Shown piece after piece: positions 33,351 to 41,348 of a stretch of 64,000 nt of DNA. The position numbers and the translations under genes were made by a program. Numbering within the stretch: the first letter of the stretch is position 1; the number at the start of each line of letters is the position of its first letter. Source of the DNA: CAYMZZ01 sp047600605 (GTDB taxonomy: Bacteria > Bacteroidota > Bacteroidia > Chitinophagales > Chitinophagaceae); assembly GCA_047600605.1 (NCBI GenBank), contig JASGKK010000002.1, positions 496,001 to 560,000 of the forward strand, given 5' to 3'. A model generated the notes under the pieces. That model made no database searches, had not been told where the DNA came from, and worked only from the letters and a program-made list of their open reading frames with translations.

Positions 33351-34943
33351 TTACTTCCCAAACAACTGCTCTGCCATTTTTTTATCGTGTCCATAAATAT
33401 CGTCGCGGAAGTTGAGCAGTCCATCACTGTCTACCCAGGCAGTGAAATAACCGATAAATACGGGTATCGTCTGAGGCAGGGTAACCCAGGTTTCCTTTCC
33501 GCCTTTCATGGTCTTATCGATTTTATCAACGGGCCAGTCCTTATTGCCTTCGAGCAGGTAAAGCGCCAGCTTGCGGGGCTCGGCGAGGCGAATACAGCCA
33601 TGGCTGAAAGCCCGGCTGGTTTCATTAAACAGGCCTTTTGACGGTGTGTCGTGCAGGTAAATATTATAGCTGTTGGGGAAAAGAAATTTTACCAGACCCA
33701 GTGAATTGCCCGGCCCCGGTTTTTGCCGTACCGATCCATTGATCATTTCCATATTGTGACGGGCCAGGTAGTTCTTATTTTTCCGGATACCCGGCAAAAT
33801 TTCCTTCTGTACAATGCTGTTGGGTACATTCCAGTAGGGGCTGAAAACAATATACTTCATATCACCCCGGAAAATAACGGTGTTGTGCGCAGCACTGCCT
33901 ACCACCACATTCATTTTCCAGTTAAGCTTACCGTCTTTGTACACAAAGAGCTGGTAAGCGGGAATATTCACCAGCAGGTAATCGGCCGGTGGGTTGGCAG
34001 GTACCCAGCGCATACGTTCCATGTTGACCAGCAGTTGACGAATGCGGTCGTCGAGCGGACGGTTAAGTTCTTTGATCATGGAAGCGCCAATGACACCATC
34101 TTCTTTGATGCCATAACGACGCTGAAACTGTTTGACCGCTTTTACCAGCACACTGTCGAAAACCTGCAGGCTGTCGGTGGTTTTGAGATCGCCCAGCAGT
34201 TGCAGCCGCTTGCGGATGGCACCGATGGATACTGAACTATCGCCCGGCTTATATGATTTTTGCGTAAGGTTAACAGGTTGCCAGGCGCCTTCTTTTTCGA
34301 GCTCATAATACCGCAGCAATTGCTGACGCAGTAGATTGTACTGTATGTATACAGGATCATATTTATCAATGTCCTTTCCCTTATTGCTGATAAGCGAATC
34401 GAGTACGCCCGTGAGGTCTAGTTTTTTGCGGGGAATATACCAGCCGAGGTCGCGTGCATTGATATTGCCATCGCCCTGATAGGCTTTGGCTGCATAGCGG
34501 AAAAAGCTGCTGGTGAGCAGCAGTTCCAGTTTTGTGCGATCTTCCTGCAGAGGTTGATAACGTCCGCTATCGGCTTCCATGGTATCGAGCAAACGATGCA
34601 GGTCCGGATTGTAAATGGAACTGTCTTTTGCATAGCTGATATACTGATTCTGCATTTGCAGAAAACTATAGGCATACTCCGTAAGTCCGCTGCTGTCGAA
34701 CCAGGCCATCTGGTAGTTGCGGCCATTATAAAAATTACGGACCTGCAGGGCCAGGCTGTCGGGCAGCTTTTCTGTCTGCACATAATTTTCCATCCGTGTG
34801 CTGTCAAAAAACAGTTCAGTGTAGGAGTTGGTAACGTTGATAGTGGTATCACGCGGCACAATCACTGTGTTCTTCTGCGGATCAGCATTCTGACAGGCTA
34901 CGGCCAGCAATACTACACTAAGGGCAAAGAGAATTTGTTTCAT
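33351..34943 (-). CDS. L,D-transpeptidase (YcbB/LdtD-like), lipoprotein
   Basis: 530 residues. A lipoprotein signal ends in LLAVAC (Cys17). The middle has a peptidoglycan-binding-type module (about 225-300, with RLQLLGDLK and VKQFQRRYGIKEDGVIG). The C-terminal YkuD domain holds the active site FSHGCIRLAEP (Cys about 453). It forms 3-3 or lipoprotein/LPS-type cross-links on meso-DAP peptidoglycan, in keeping with the DAP-type murE in the window. It is anchored in a membrane by the lipid. The long N-terminal part (30-220) is like the LdtD/YcbB family and may be regulatory. Confidence 0.9.
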   Translation of the reverse strand: MKQILFALSVVLLAVACQNADPQKNTVIVPRDTTINVTNSYTELFFDSTRMENYVQTEKLPDSLALQVRNFYNGRNYQMAWFDSSGLTEYAYSFLQMQNQYISYAKDSSIYNPDLHRLLDTMEADSGRYQPLQEDRTKLELLLTSSFFRYAAKAYQGDGNINARDLGWYIPRKKLDLTGVLDSLISNKGKDIDKYDPVYIQYNLLRQQLLRYYELEKEGAWQPVNLTQKSYKPGDSSVSIGAIRKRLQLLGDLKTTDSLQVFDSVLVKAVKQFQRRYGIKEDGVIGASMIKELNRPLDDRIRQLLVNMERMRWVPANPPADYLLVNIPAYQLFVYKDGKLNWKMNVVVGSAAHNTVIFRGDMKYIVFSPYWNVPNSIVQKEILPGIRKNKNYLARHNMEMINGSVRQKPGPGNSLGLVKFLFPNSYNIYLHDTPSKGLFNETSRAFSHGCIRLAEPRKLALYLLEGNKDWPVDKIDKTMKGGKETWVTLPQTIPVFIGYFTAWVDSDGLLNFRDDIYGHDKKMAEQLFGK

Positions 34944-35508
34944 GAGGATAGCTGTTGAAAAGGTGTAAGGTATGAGGGTGAAGGTACGAAGGAATGACGT
35001 TGCAGTTTAAGCGACAAAAAATTTAATGAATGATTTGTTAAGTTTGAATTAATAAGGTTAGCTGCGACCATAGAGCAGAATGGGCGCCGTTCTTTGGTAA
35101 ATGATCTAATAGAATATTTCCAGAACTGATTGCTTTTTCGTTTAGTAGATTCATTTGATTCGATCTTTTTTGCCTCCACGGCTGGCGAACCACAAGAAAA
35201 AAATAAGAGAACAGGGCAGGGGAAAGGGGATCTATTGAACCTGATAGTGTGCGATTGTATCTGGCAATAATGTCAGGGCCTTTTAAAGAGCGAAAAAAAC
35301 CTCTATAGTAGCTGATCAGAAATGACCTTTTTTCGAAGATGAGTTTTCTCCGGACAGCAGTGAATGCCTTTATGAAAATGAATGGTTCGGTTAAACAGTT
35401 GCGTAAAACCGATTCCAGTGGTATTTTTCTATGATCTTTTTTAGGGAGAGTCGTCGTCCGGCTGGTTCACGCTATAAGAAATGAGGGCTATTTTCTTTGG
35501 CGAGGAGG
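34944..35508. other. Gene-poor stretch upstream of the L,D-transpeptidase
   Basis: About 565 bases with no convincing coding frame on either strand. It must hold the promoter of the transpeptidase gene. It looks AT-richer than the neighbouring genes. Together with the next 900 bases it may be an acquired islet. No tRNA or known RNA was recognised. Confidence 0.4.
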
Positions 35509-35540
35509 TATAATAAAAGCCTGCTGTTAACGGCAGGCTT
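35509..35540 (-). terminator. Intrinsic terminator of the 52-codon gene
   Basis: On the minus strand AAGCCTGC-CGTTAACA-GCAGGCTT is followed by TTATTATA: an 8-bp stem (35517-35524 with 35533-35540), 28 bases after the stop codon of the small gene. The match of gene end and terminator supports that small gene. Confidence 0.7.
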
Positions 35541-35567
35541 CTGTAAGAACGATATATGATAAACAAT

Positions 35568-35726
35568 TCAAGCAGATTCCATCATCTTCATAAAACGCTC
35601 AGCCTGCTTTTTTGTTTTAATGATCTGATGCAATGAAGACCTTGTACGGGAACCTGGACGTTCTCCCGTATACTTCCTGGCTTTTTTTGTCAATGCCTCA
35701 AGTTGTCTTTTCAGGGTTTCATTCAT
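35568..35726 (-). CDS. Small basic helical protein (52 residues), partner of the DUF6934 gene
   Basis: The ATG at 35726 opens a 52-codon frame (MNETLKRQLEALTKKARKYT... ending KMMESA) with stop at 35568. It is highly charged and Lys/Arg-rich, predicted helical, with no signal peptide. It lies 77 bases after the DUF6934 gene on the same strand and is followed by a good terminator, so the two look like one short operon. The family is not recognised. A nucleic-acid-binding, antitoxin or adaptor role is conceivable, but nothing in the sequence decides. Confidence 0.6.
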   Translation of the reverse strand: MNETLKRQLEALTKKARKYTGERPGSRTRSSLHQIIKTKKQAERFMKMMESA

Positions 35727-35803
35727 AGCATAAATGTACACAATTTTAAAAGAATAATGGTAAAGGATTAGTAGAAGTGTTTGACCTGGTGGAGGAATAA
35801 AGG

Positions 35804-36358
35804 TTATTTGAGTTTGAAAATGTAATAGTTATACATGTGCTCGGGCCAGTCATTTGTTTTAACAATTCGTTCTGGAAATGGCTGAATATCATCGAAGTCA
35901 AAAGGGTTATCATACTGATTCTTTCCATAACGTGTGATACGGACATAATATTTGACTCCATACATCGAAAAAGAATGATTGAGATAGTCAAAGTTCCGCT
36001 GAAGAAATCGCCAGTAATAGTAAGCGCGATAATTGTCTGAGCCATCAATACCCAGATAATGTTTAGTGTTAACAGTCAGATAATTGAGCGAACTAAGCAG
36101 GATAGTGGAAAATACTTTGGAATAATCCACATGAGCCAGTTCGGCCTTATCGTCAATTTGGGCTTTGGCGTTCAGTGGTCCGAAGGCGAGGTTGTAAACA
36201 TTTGGTAGTACCGCATGCTCCTGCGAATTAATTTTAACGGTTAGGGAAGATATAGTCCCATCTTTTAAAGGAGATTGAAAGGTTGCAATCCGTAAATCAT
36301 CACTGATAGATTCCAACTCGTAGATGTTTTCAAAGTCAATTTTTACTCCAATAGCCAT
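35804..36358 (-). CDS. DUF6934 family protein
   Basis: 184 residues from the ATG at 36358 (MAIGVKIDFENIYELES); the longer frame to 36424 would begin inside the terminator hairpin. Family-type text: VYNLAFGPL, IDDKAE, DYSKVFSTI, GIDGSDNYRAYYYWRFLQRNF and GVKYYVRITRYGKNQYDNPFDF. The family is widespread and multi-copy in Bacteroidota and has no known function. Codon use here looks AT-richer than in the neighbours, in line with a mobile accessory gene. It is followed by the 52-codon gene. Confidence 0.7.
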   Translation of the reverse strand: MAIGVKIDFENIYELESISDDLRIATFQSPLKDGTISSLTVKINSQEHAVLPNVYNLAFGPLNAKAQIDDKAELAHVDYSKVFSTILLSSLNYLTVNTKHYLGIDGSDNYRAYYYWRFLQRNFDYLNHSFSMYGVKYYVRITRYGKNQYDNPFDFDDIQPFPERIVKTNDWPEHMYNYYIFKLK

Positions 36359-36394
36359 AGGTAAGGTTATCTGCAAAAATACAATAAGATACAA

Positions 36395-36432
36395 AGGGGT
36401 GCGTGGATAGAATATTTTATCCACGCACCCCT
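36395..36432 (-). terminator. Strong hairpin terminator after the S9 peptidase gene
   Basis: AGGGGTGCGTGGATA (36395-36409) pairs perfectly with TATCCACGCACCCCT (36418-36432), with an 8-base loop. On the minus strand it lies 40 bases past the S9 stop codon and is followed by TTTGTATCTT. Confidence 0.75.
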
Positions 36433-36471
36433 ATAGTTAACTACAATAAATTTGAGGAGATTCAACCCTCT

Positions 36472-38385
36472 TTAATCCTTTCCGCTCTTCACCTTTTCTC
36501 CCTTCAGATGCTGATCGAGGAATTTGAGGATCTCACCATAACCTTTTATCTCATTTTCCTTTTTCACAAACCCGTGGCCTTCGTCGGGGAATACGATATA
36601 GTCAACAGGCACACCATTCTTTTTAACGGCTGCCACCACCTCATCGCTTTCAATTTTCAATACGCGGGGATCATTGGCGCCCTGCAGTACCATCAGCGGT
36701 TTGTTGATCTTATCAGCATTGAGCAGGGGAGAGTATTGCTTAAGGCGAACGGTGTCGGCCGTATTAGGATCGCCGATCTCTTCGTACAGGGCTTTGCGGA
36801 ATGACTCCCAGTAAGGAGGTATCTCACGCAGCGTACGCAGCCAGTTGGCTACACCAAAGAGATCCACGCCGGTTTTGAATTCATTGGGATGGAAACATAA
36901 TGCCGCCAGTGTCATATAGCCACCATAAGATCCGCCCAGGATACCGATTTTGGTAAAGTCAATGTAGGGAAGGGTTGTCAGGTATTTTTTACCCCATACC
37001 ACGTCTTTAAGATCTTTATCGCCATGATTGCGGTTATCCATTTTATAGAATGTTTTACCGTAACCACTGCTGCCGCGGTTGTTGACATCGAGTACGGCAT
37101 AGCCATGATTGACGAGGTACTGGATCAGTGAGAAATAATACTGACCAGCCTGTCCGCCGGGGCCGCCATGCACAAATACAACGGCGGGGACCTTATTTTT
37201 TTCGGAGGCCTGGTGAGGTTTATAATAGATGGCAGGTATTTCCAGTCCATCAAATGATTTGTAGCGTACTACCTGTGCCGATACCAGGTCATCTGCATTT
37301 ATATCGGGGTTGAGGGTATTGGTAAGTTGTTTCAGCTCCTTGCTTTCAAAATCGTAGCTGTAAAGATTGCCCGGAGCTTTTGAACTGCCCACATACAGGA
37401 TCATTTTGCGTTCTGAGCGGGAAATGCTGACGCTCATGATGCTGCCACCGGCAATAGCGGGGAAGGCCAGTTCCTTGCCGGTCTGGTGATCAAAGAGGTG
37501 CAGTTTGTTGGCGCCATCTTCGTTGACATAGACGACCCGGTACTTTTCATTATAGCTGATGCTCATGCCGCTCACATCCCATTTGTCTTCATATACTTTT
37601 TCTTTGCGGCCGGTAGCAATTTCGTAGCGGGCGGCATACACAAACTCGCTGCCTTCATCGGTAAGATAATAGAGGTATTTGCCATCGAGCGAGAACCGTA
37701 CGGCTGAGTTACTGCTTTCGGTGCTGTCGGCATTTACCTTTTTCTGCTGGTGGGTTTGCTGGTCGAGTACAAAAAGGTTGGATGAACTGGTGGTGATGGT
37801 CTGCCCCAGGGCCAGGTAGCGTTCGTCGCTGGAGATGTCACTTACATCAAAACCATTGTCGTTTTTGTACATAAGAAGGCCGGTCCAGGTACTGGTGTCC
37901 ATTTTATACAGGTCAAAAAAGCGGGGGTCCCGTTTATTGGAGCTATAATATAAGGAGCGTCCATCGCGTGCCCAACCGTAAAAATTGGCTTTTTCGAGCG
38001 AGTCGGGGGTGAGTTCACGTACCTGGCCATTGGCTCTTAGCAGGAAGAGGTGTGTATTTTCATTGCCTCCCTTGTCGGCATTATAGATTACATCGCGGGT
38101 GCCGGGCACAAAGCTGCTGGCAAACATGGATTCTTTGGCAGAAAAGGTGAGCTGCTCCTTTTTATTGTCTAATAAATTGATTTTAAATACATTAAAAATA
38201 CCTGTTTCATTACTGCTGATCAGGAGCTGGTTATCATCAGTGGTCAGTGAGCCGCCAAAAATGCTGGGACTCTTGTAAAACTGCTCAATCGTGTAGCTTT
38301 TTACTTCGCGCGATTCATTGCTGTCCTGTTGGTTACAGGCGGCAAAAGTCAAAGCCAGCAAGCTGGCGGCAAGGATCTTTTTCAT
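36472..38385 (-). CDS. S9 family (prolyl oligopeptidase-like) peptidase, lipoprotein
   Basis: 637 residues from the ATG at 38385 (MKKILAASLLALTFAAC, a lipoprotein signal). The first ~350 residues form a beta-propeller (repeats such as SLDGKYLYYLTDEGSEFVYAA); the C-terminal ~260 are an alpha/beta-hydrolase with the nucleophile in GGSYGGYM (about 484), the Asp in GANDPRV and the His in DEGHGF (about 614). It probably cleaves oligopeptides in the periplasm. Which S9 subgroup (oligopeptidase, dipeptidyl or acylaminoacyl peptidase) is not decided. It is divergent from atpD. Confidence 0.9.
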   Translation of the reverse strand: MKKILAASLLALTFAACNQQDSNESREVKSYTIEQFYKSPSIFGGSLTTDDNQLLISSNETGIFNVFKINLLDNKKEQLTFSAKESMFASSFVPGTRDVIYNADKGGNENTHLFLLRANGQVRELTPDSLEKANFYGWARDGRSLYYSSNKRDPRFFDLYKMDTSTWTGLLMYKNDNGFDVSDISSDERYLALGQTITTSSSNLFVLDQQTHQQKKVNADSTESSNSAVRFSLDGKYLYYLTDEGSEFVYAARYEIATGRKEKVYEDKWDVSGMSISYNEKYRVVYVNEDGANKLHLFDHQTGKELAFPAIAGGSIMSVSISRSERKMILYVGSSKAPGNLYSYDFESKELKQLTNTLNPDINADDLVSAQVVRYKSFDGLEIPAIYYKPHQASEKNKVPAVVFVHGGPGGQAGQYYFSLIQYLVNHGYAVLDVNNRGSSGYGKTFYKMDNRNHGDKDLKDVVWGKKYLTTLPYIDFTKIGILGGSYGGYMTLAALCFHPNEFKTGVDLFGVANWLRTLREIPPYWESFRKALYEEIGDPNTADTVRLKQYSPLLNADKINKPLMVLQGANDPRVLKIESDEVVAAVKKNGVPVDYIVFPDEGHGFVKKENEIKGYGEILKFLDQHLKGEKVKSGKD

Positions 38386-38558
38386 GTGTAAAAAAGGGAT
38401 TAATATGGAGAATGGTTGCAAAAAGATAGGGATTTGGAGTTGAGCTGACAAAAGTCTTTTGGCCAGCGGATTAAAGCCGGGTGGGGTGGCAAAATCAAGG
38501 GCTTATCCACAAGTTTTTAATTTCCCAATTTCGATTTCTGCTTTTCCCCCTGCCCCCT

Positions 38559-38566
38559 TACCTTTG
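38559..38566 (+). promoter_or_regulatory. TAnnTTTG (-7) promoter element of atpDC
   Basis: TACCTTTG matches the Bacteroidota -7 consensus exactly, 28 bases before the atpD ATG. A weaker TTTCTG about 18 bases upstream could be the -33 element. Confidence 0.55.
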
Positions 38567-38594
38567 CGGCCAAAATAAATACCCTCCTTTATAT

Positions 38595-40094
38595 ATGGCA
38601 AACGTAGGTAAAGTAAAGCAGGTCATCGGCGCCGTAATCGACGTGCAGTTTGATGGCACCCTTCCTGACATTTACAACGCATTGGAACTTACCAAGGAAA
38701 ATGGTGAAAAACTGGTCCTGGAAGTGCAGCAGCACCTGGGCGAAGACAGTGTACGTACTATCGCAATGGATGGTACCGAAGGTCTGGTGCGTGGTACCAA
38801 AGTAGTAGATACCGGCAAGGCTATTGCCATGCCAACCGGTGAGAGCATCAAAGGCCGCCTGTTCAATGTAACCGGCGATCCTATTGATGGTCTGCCTGCC
38901 GTAAGTAAAGAGGGTGGTCGTCCCATTCACGCCAAACCCCCGGCCTTCGAAGATCTGAGCACTGCCAGTGAGGTATTGTTTACAGGTATCAAGGTAATCG
39001 ACCTGATCGAGCCTTATGCAAAAGGTGGTAAGATCGGTCTGTTTGGTGGTGCCGGTGTGGGTAAAACAGTATTGATTCAGGAGCTGATCAACAATATCGC
39101 CAAGGCCTATTCTGGTCTGTCTGTATTTGCTGGTGTGGGTGAGCGTACACGTGAAGGTAATGACCTGATGCGTGAGATGATTGAAGCCGGCATTATGAAA
39201 TATGGCGACGCTTTCAAACACAGCATGGAAGAAGGTGGCTGGGATCTGAGCAAAGTAGACATGAAAGAGCTGGCTGACTCTAAAGCCACATTCGTGTTTG
39301 GTCAGATGAATGAGCCCCCTGGTGCCCGTGCCCGTGTAGCCCTTTCCGGTCTTACCATTGCCGAATACTATCGTGATGGAGATGGTCAGGGTAAAGGACG
39401 TGATATCCTGTTTTTCGTAGATAATATCTTCCGTTTTACCCAGGCTGGTTCCGAAGTATCGGCCCTGCTGGGACGTATGCCTTCTGCGGTAGGTTATCAG
39501 CCTACACTGGCTACTGAGATGGGTATCATGCAGGAGCGTATCACTTCTACCAAAAACGGTTCAATTACCTCCGTACAGGCGGTATATGTACCTGCGGATG
39601 ACCTGACTGACCCCGCTCCGGCCACAACGTTTGCCCACCTCGATGCCACTACGGTATTGAGCCGTAAAATTGCTGACCTTGGTATCTATCCTGCTGTGGA
39701 TCCCCTCGATTCCACATCACGTATCCTGATGCCACAGGTTGTGGGAGATGCACACTACAACTGTGCTAACCGTGTAAAAGGTATCCTTCAGCGCTATAAA
39801 GAACTGCAGGATATCATCGCCATCCTTGGTCTGGATGAGCTGAGTGACGAAGATAAACAGACAGTATCCCGCGCCCGTAAAGTACAGCGCTTCCTGTCTC
39901 AGCCTTTCCACGTGGCTGAAGCCTTTACCGGTCTGAAAGGTGTACTGGTTCCCATCGAAGAAACAATCCGTGGTTTTAACATGATCATGGATGGTGAAGT
40001 AGATGAATATCCTGAAGCAGCTTTCAACCTGGTAGGTACGATCGACGATGCTATCGAAAAAGGTAAAAAACTGCTGGCGCAGGCACAGGGATAA
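38595..40094 (+). CDS. atpD: F1F0 ATP synthase subunit beta
   Basis: 499 residues from the ATG at 38595 (MANVGKVKQVIGAVIDVQF); the longer frame to 38481 is not family-like. It is the catalytic subunit of F1, converting ADP and phosphate to ATP. Walker A is GGAGVGKTV (about 153); GERTREGNDL, DNIFRFTQAGSEVSALLGRMPS and the conserved C-terminal helical region are all present. It forms a two-gene unit with atpC; the other ATP synthase genes are not in the window, as is usual in Bacteroidota. Confidence 0.97.
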   Translation: MANVGKVKQVIGAVIDVQFDGTLPDIYNALELTKENGEKLVLEVQQHLGEDSVRTIAMDGTEGLVRGTKVVDTGKAIAMPTGESIKGRLFNVTGDPIDGLPAVSKEGGRPIHAKPPAFEDLSTASEVLFTGIKVIDLIEPYAKGGKIGLFGGAGVGKTVLIQELINNIAKAYSGLSVFAGVGERTREGNDLMREMIEAGIMKYGDAFKHSMEEGGWDLSKVDMKELADSKATFVFGQMNEPPGARARVALSGLTIAEYYRDGDGQGKGRDILFFVDNIFRFTQAGSEVSALLGRMPSAVGYQPTLATEMGIMQERITSTKNGSITSVQAVYVPADDLTDPAPATTFAHLDATTVLSRKIADLGIYPAVDPLDSTSRILMPQVVGDAHYNCANRVKGILQRYKELQDIIAILGLDELSDEDKQTVSRARKVQRFLSQPFHVAEAFTGLKGVLVPIEETIRGFNMIMDGEVDEYPEAAFNLVGTIDDAIEKGKKLLAQAQG

Positions 40095-40160
40095 TTTGAA
40101 AATTTGAAGATGTGTTATGAAACACATCAACGAATCATTTTCAATTCACAAATTTTCAAA
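40094..40160. repeat. ATTTGAAAATTTGAAG-type short repeat and hairpin between atpD and atpC
   Basis: The left arm at 40094-40113 is matched imperfectly by 40135-40160. Inside, GATGTGTT-ATGA-AACACATC (40109-40128) is a perfect 8-bp hairpin. It lies within a co-transcribed pair and so may set the beta:epsilon ratio. Confidence 0.6.
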
Positions 40161-40162
40161 GC

Positions 40163-40426
40163 ATGAATTTAGAGATACTGACTCCTGAAAAGAAACTGTA
40201 CAGCGGCGAAGTGTATGGCGTGCAAATGCCCGGCATCAGTGGTTCACTGGGTGTGCTGGACAAACACGCTCCGCTGGTGAGTGCGCTCACTGCCGGTCGT
40301 ATCAAGGTCTTAAAGGATAAAAATAATCATTTCGTATACTTCGATATCCAGGGCGGTTTTGTGGAAGTACTGAACAACCGTGTTACTATCCTGGCCGAAG
40401 GAGCAAAGTCCGTTGAAAACGACTGA
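40163..40426 (+). CDS. atpC: F1F0 ATP synthase subunit epsilon, short form
   Basis: 87 residues: only the N-terminal beta-sandwich (MNLEILTPEKKLYSGEVYGVQMPGISGSLG... to RVTILAEGA). The C-terminal two-helix domain that inhibits the enzyme in E. coli (~138 residues in all) is absent. This short form is normal in many Bacteroidota as far as I know, so it is not a truncation. It connects gamma to the c-ring in the rotor. It lies 68 bases after atpD. Confidence 0.93.
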   Translation: MNLEILTPEKKLYSGEVYGVQMPGISGSLGVLDKHAPLVSALTAGRIKVLKDKNNHFVYFDIQGGFVEVLNNRVTILAEGAKSVEND

Positions 40427-40427
40427 T

Positions 40428-40520
40428 GTCCGGAAAAGAGTCCCTCCGTCAAACAAAGGCTTGATGTAAACTAACCCAGGGTACTCTAAAAGACTGGCGA
40501 AAAACCAGCCTATCCGGATT
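40428..40520 (+). ncRNA. Candidate structured RNA downstream of atpC (unassigned)
   Basis: A closing stem pairs TCCGGA (40429-40434) with TCCGGA (40513-40518). Inside are GAGTCCCT (40438-40445) with AGGGTACTC (40478-40486, one bulge) and a hairpin CTGG-CGAAAAA-CCAG (40494-40508). It lies between the atpC stop and a strong terminator, so it would be a 3' UTR element or a small RNA released by processing. It matches no riboswitch or ribozyme that I recognise. Confidence 0.35.
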
Positions 40521-40536
40521 GTGAAAACTGTTATGT

Positions 40537-40572
40537 AGCCCTCCTGATTTGCTCAGGGGGGCTTTCTTTTTG
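40537..40572 (+). terminator. Intrinsic terminator of the atpDC transcript
   Basis: AGCCCTCCTGA-TTTGC-TCAGGGGGGCT (40537-40563; an 11-bp stem with one G-U pair) is followed by TTCTTTTT. It is a typical Rho-independent terminator. Confidence 0.85.
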
Positions 40573-40606
40573 TCTTATCCCGCCGGAGGCGGGATAAGAC
40601 AAAAAG
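40566..40606. repeat. 41-base palindrome directly after the atpC terminator
   Basis: CTTTTTGTCTTATCCCGCC, three bases, then its exact complement: a 19-bp stem. It shares the T-run of the preceding terminator, so a second, bidirectional terminator or a REP-like element is possible. Confidence 0.7.
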
Positions 40607-40716
40607 GTTTAAAGGGTTTAAAGGGTGATAGGCAGAAGGAGAAAGGAATAGGGTTAAACAGCCGGTTGCGAACATTCGGGCACTGTGTTTGTATAAAATA
40701 GATAAACTACAGTGCC

Positions 40717-41337
40717 ATGAAAAGAATGCTATTTGCCCTGCTGGGACTGGCCCTGCTCAGCAGTTGTTCCAAAGATGCGGTCCGCAACCTCGACCCCGAT
40801 GAGACCAATCTCTACATTACCAATAAAGATGAAGCGGTCAGTTTTTCCAGCTACCAGACATTTGCGCTTTCCGATTCTGCCGTTGTCATCCGCAACAATG
40901 AACTGATCGAAAAGGTGAGAACAGATTTTGATGCGGCCTTTATCAATGCACTGGCCGCACAGATGACCGCACGCGGCTACACCCGCGTGAGTCACGACAA
41001 TAATCCCGACCTCGGACTTACCGTTAACCGTATTTATAATGACTACTCCGGTGTGATTGATTATTACGATTACTGGAACTACTATGGTGGTTACTGGGAT
41101 CCTTATTACTGGGGTTATCCCGGCTACAGTTATTATCCGGGATTTTTCGGCATCTATACCATTACAGATGGTGGCGTAATGGTGGATATGATTGATCTGA
41201 AAAATGCCAGTGCCAGCAGCCAGCTCAAACTGATCTGGAATGGATTGGTACGCGGCTCCGGCACGTTTGGTGTCAATCGGGCGGCAGGTCATGTGCATGC
41301 ATTGTTTGCCCAGTCACCTTATATCACCACCCCTTAA
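40717..41337 (+). CDS. DUF4136 family lipoprotein
   Basis: 206 residues. The lipoprotein signal MKRMLFALLGLALLSSC has its lipid-bearing Cys at 17. The middle has the DUF4136 pattern (FSSYQTFALSDSA, FDAAFINALAAQMTARGYTRV, NPDLGLTVNRIY), followed by a Tyr/Trp/Gly-rich run (WNYYGGYWDPYYWGYPGY) and MVDMIDLKNASASSQLKLIWNGLVRG. The family is common in Bacteroidota envelopes and has no known function. It is followed 11 bases later by a barrel protein, so the two are likely an operon. Confidence 0.85.
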   Translation: MKRMLFALLGLALLSSCSKDAVRNLDPDETNLYITNKDEAVSFSSYQTFALSDSAVVIRNNELIEKVRTDFDAAFINALAAQMTARGYTRVSHDNNPDLGLTVNRIYNDYSGVIDYYDYWNYYGGYWDPYYWGYPGYSYYPGFFGIYTITDGGVMVDMIDLKNASASSQLKLIWNGLVRGSGTFGVNRAAGHVHALFAQSPYITTP

Positions 41338-41348
41338 ACGAAACGACT

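Noticed and set aside
34940..35179. Minus-strand open frame of 79 codons upstream of the L,D-transpeptidase
   Set aside because: It overlaps the transpeptidase start, has no signal or family-like pattern, and its composition is like the AT-rich non-coding surroundings.
35509..35540. attC or integron-like site
   Set aside because: The hairpin is short, followed by T-rich sequence and placed after a gene stop; no integrase or further sites are present.
38559..38594. Longer AtpD N-terminus starting at 38481
   Set aside because: The added 38 residues cross the promoter-like box and do not resemble any beta subunit; the ATG at 38595 gives the standard start.
40428..40520. Hammerhead ribozyme or known riboswitch after atpC
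   Set aside because: GGCGAAAAACC recalls the hammerhead CGAAA, but no CTGATGA core is present, and the position downstream of the gene does not fit a riboswitch.
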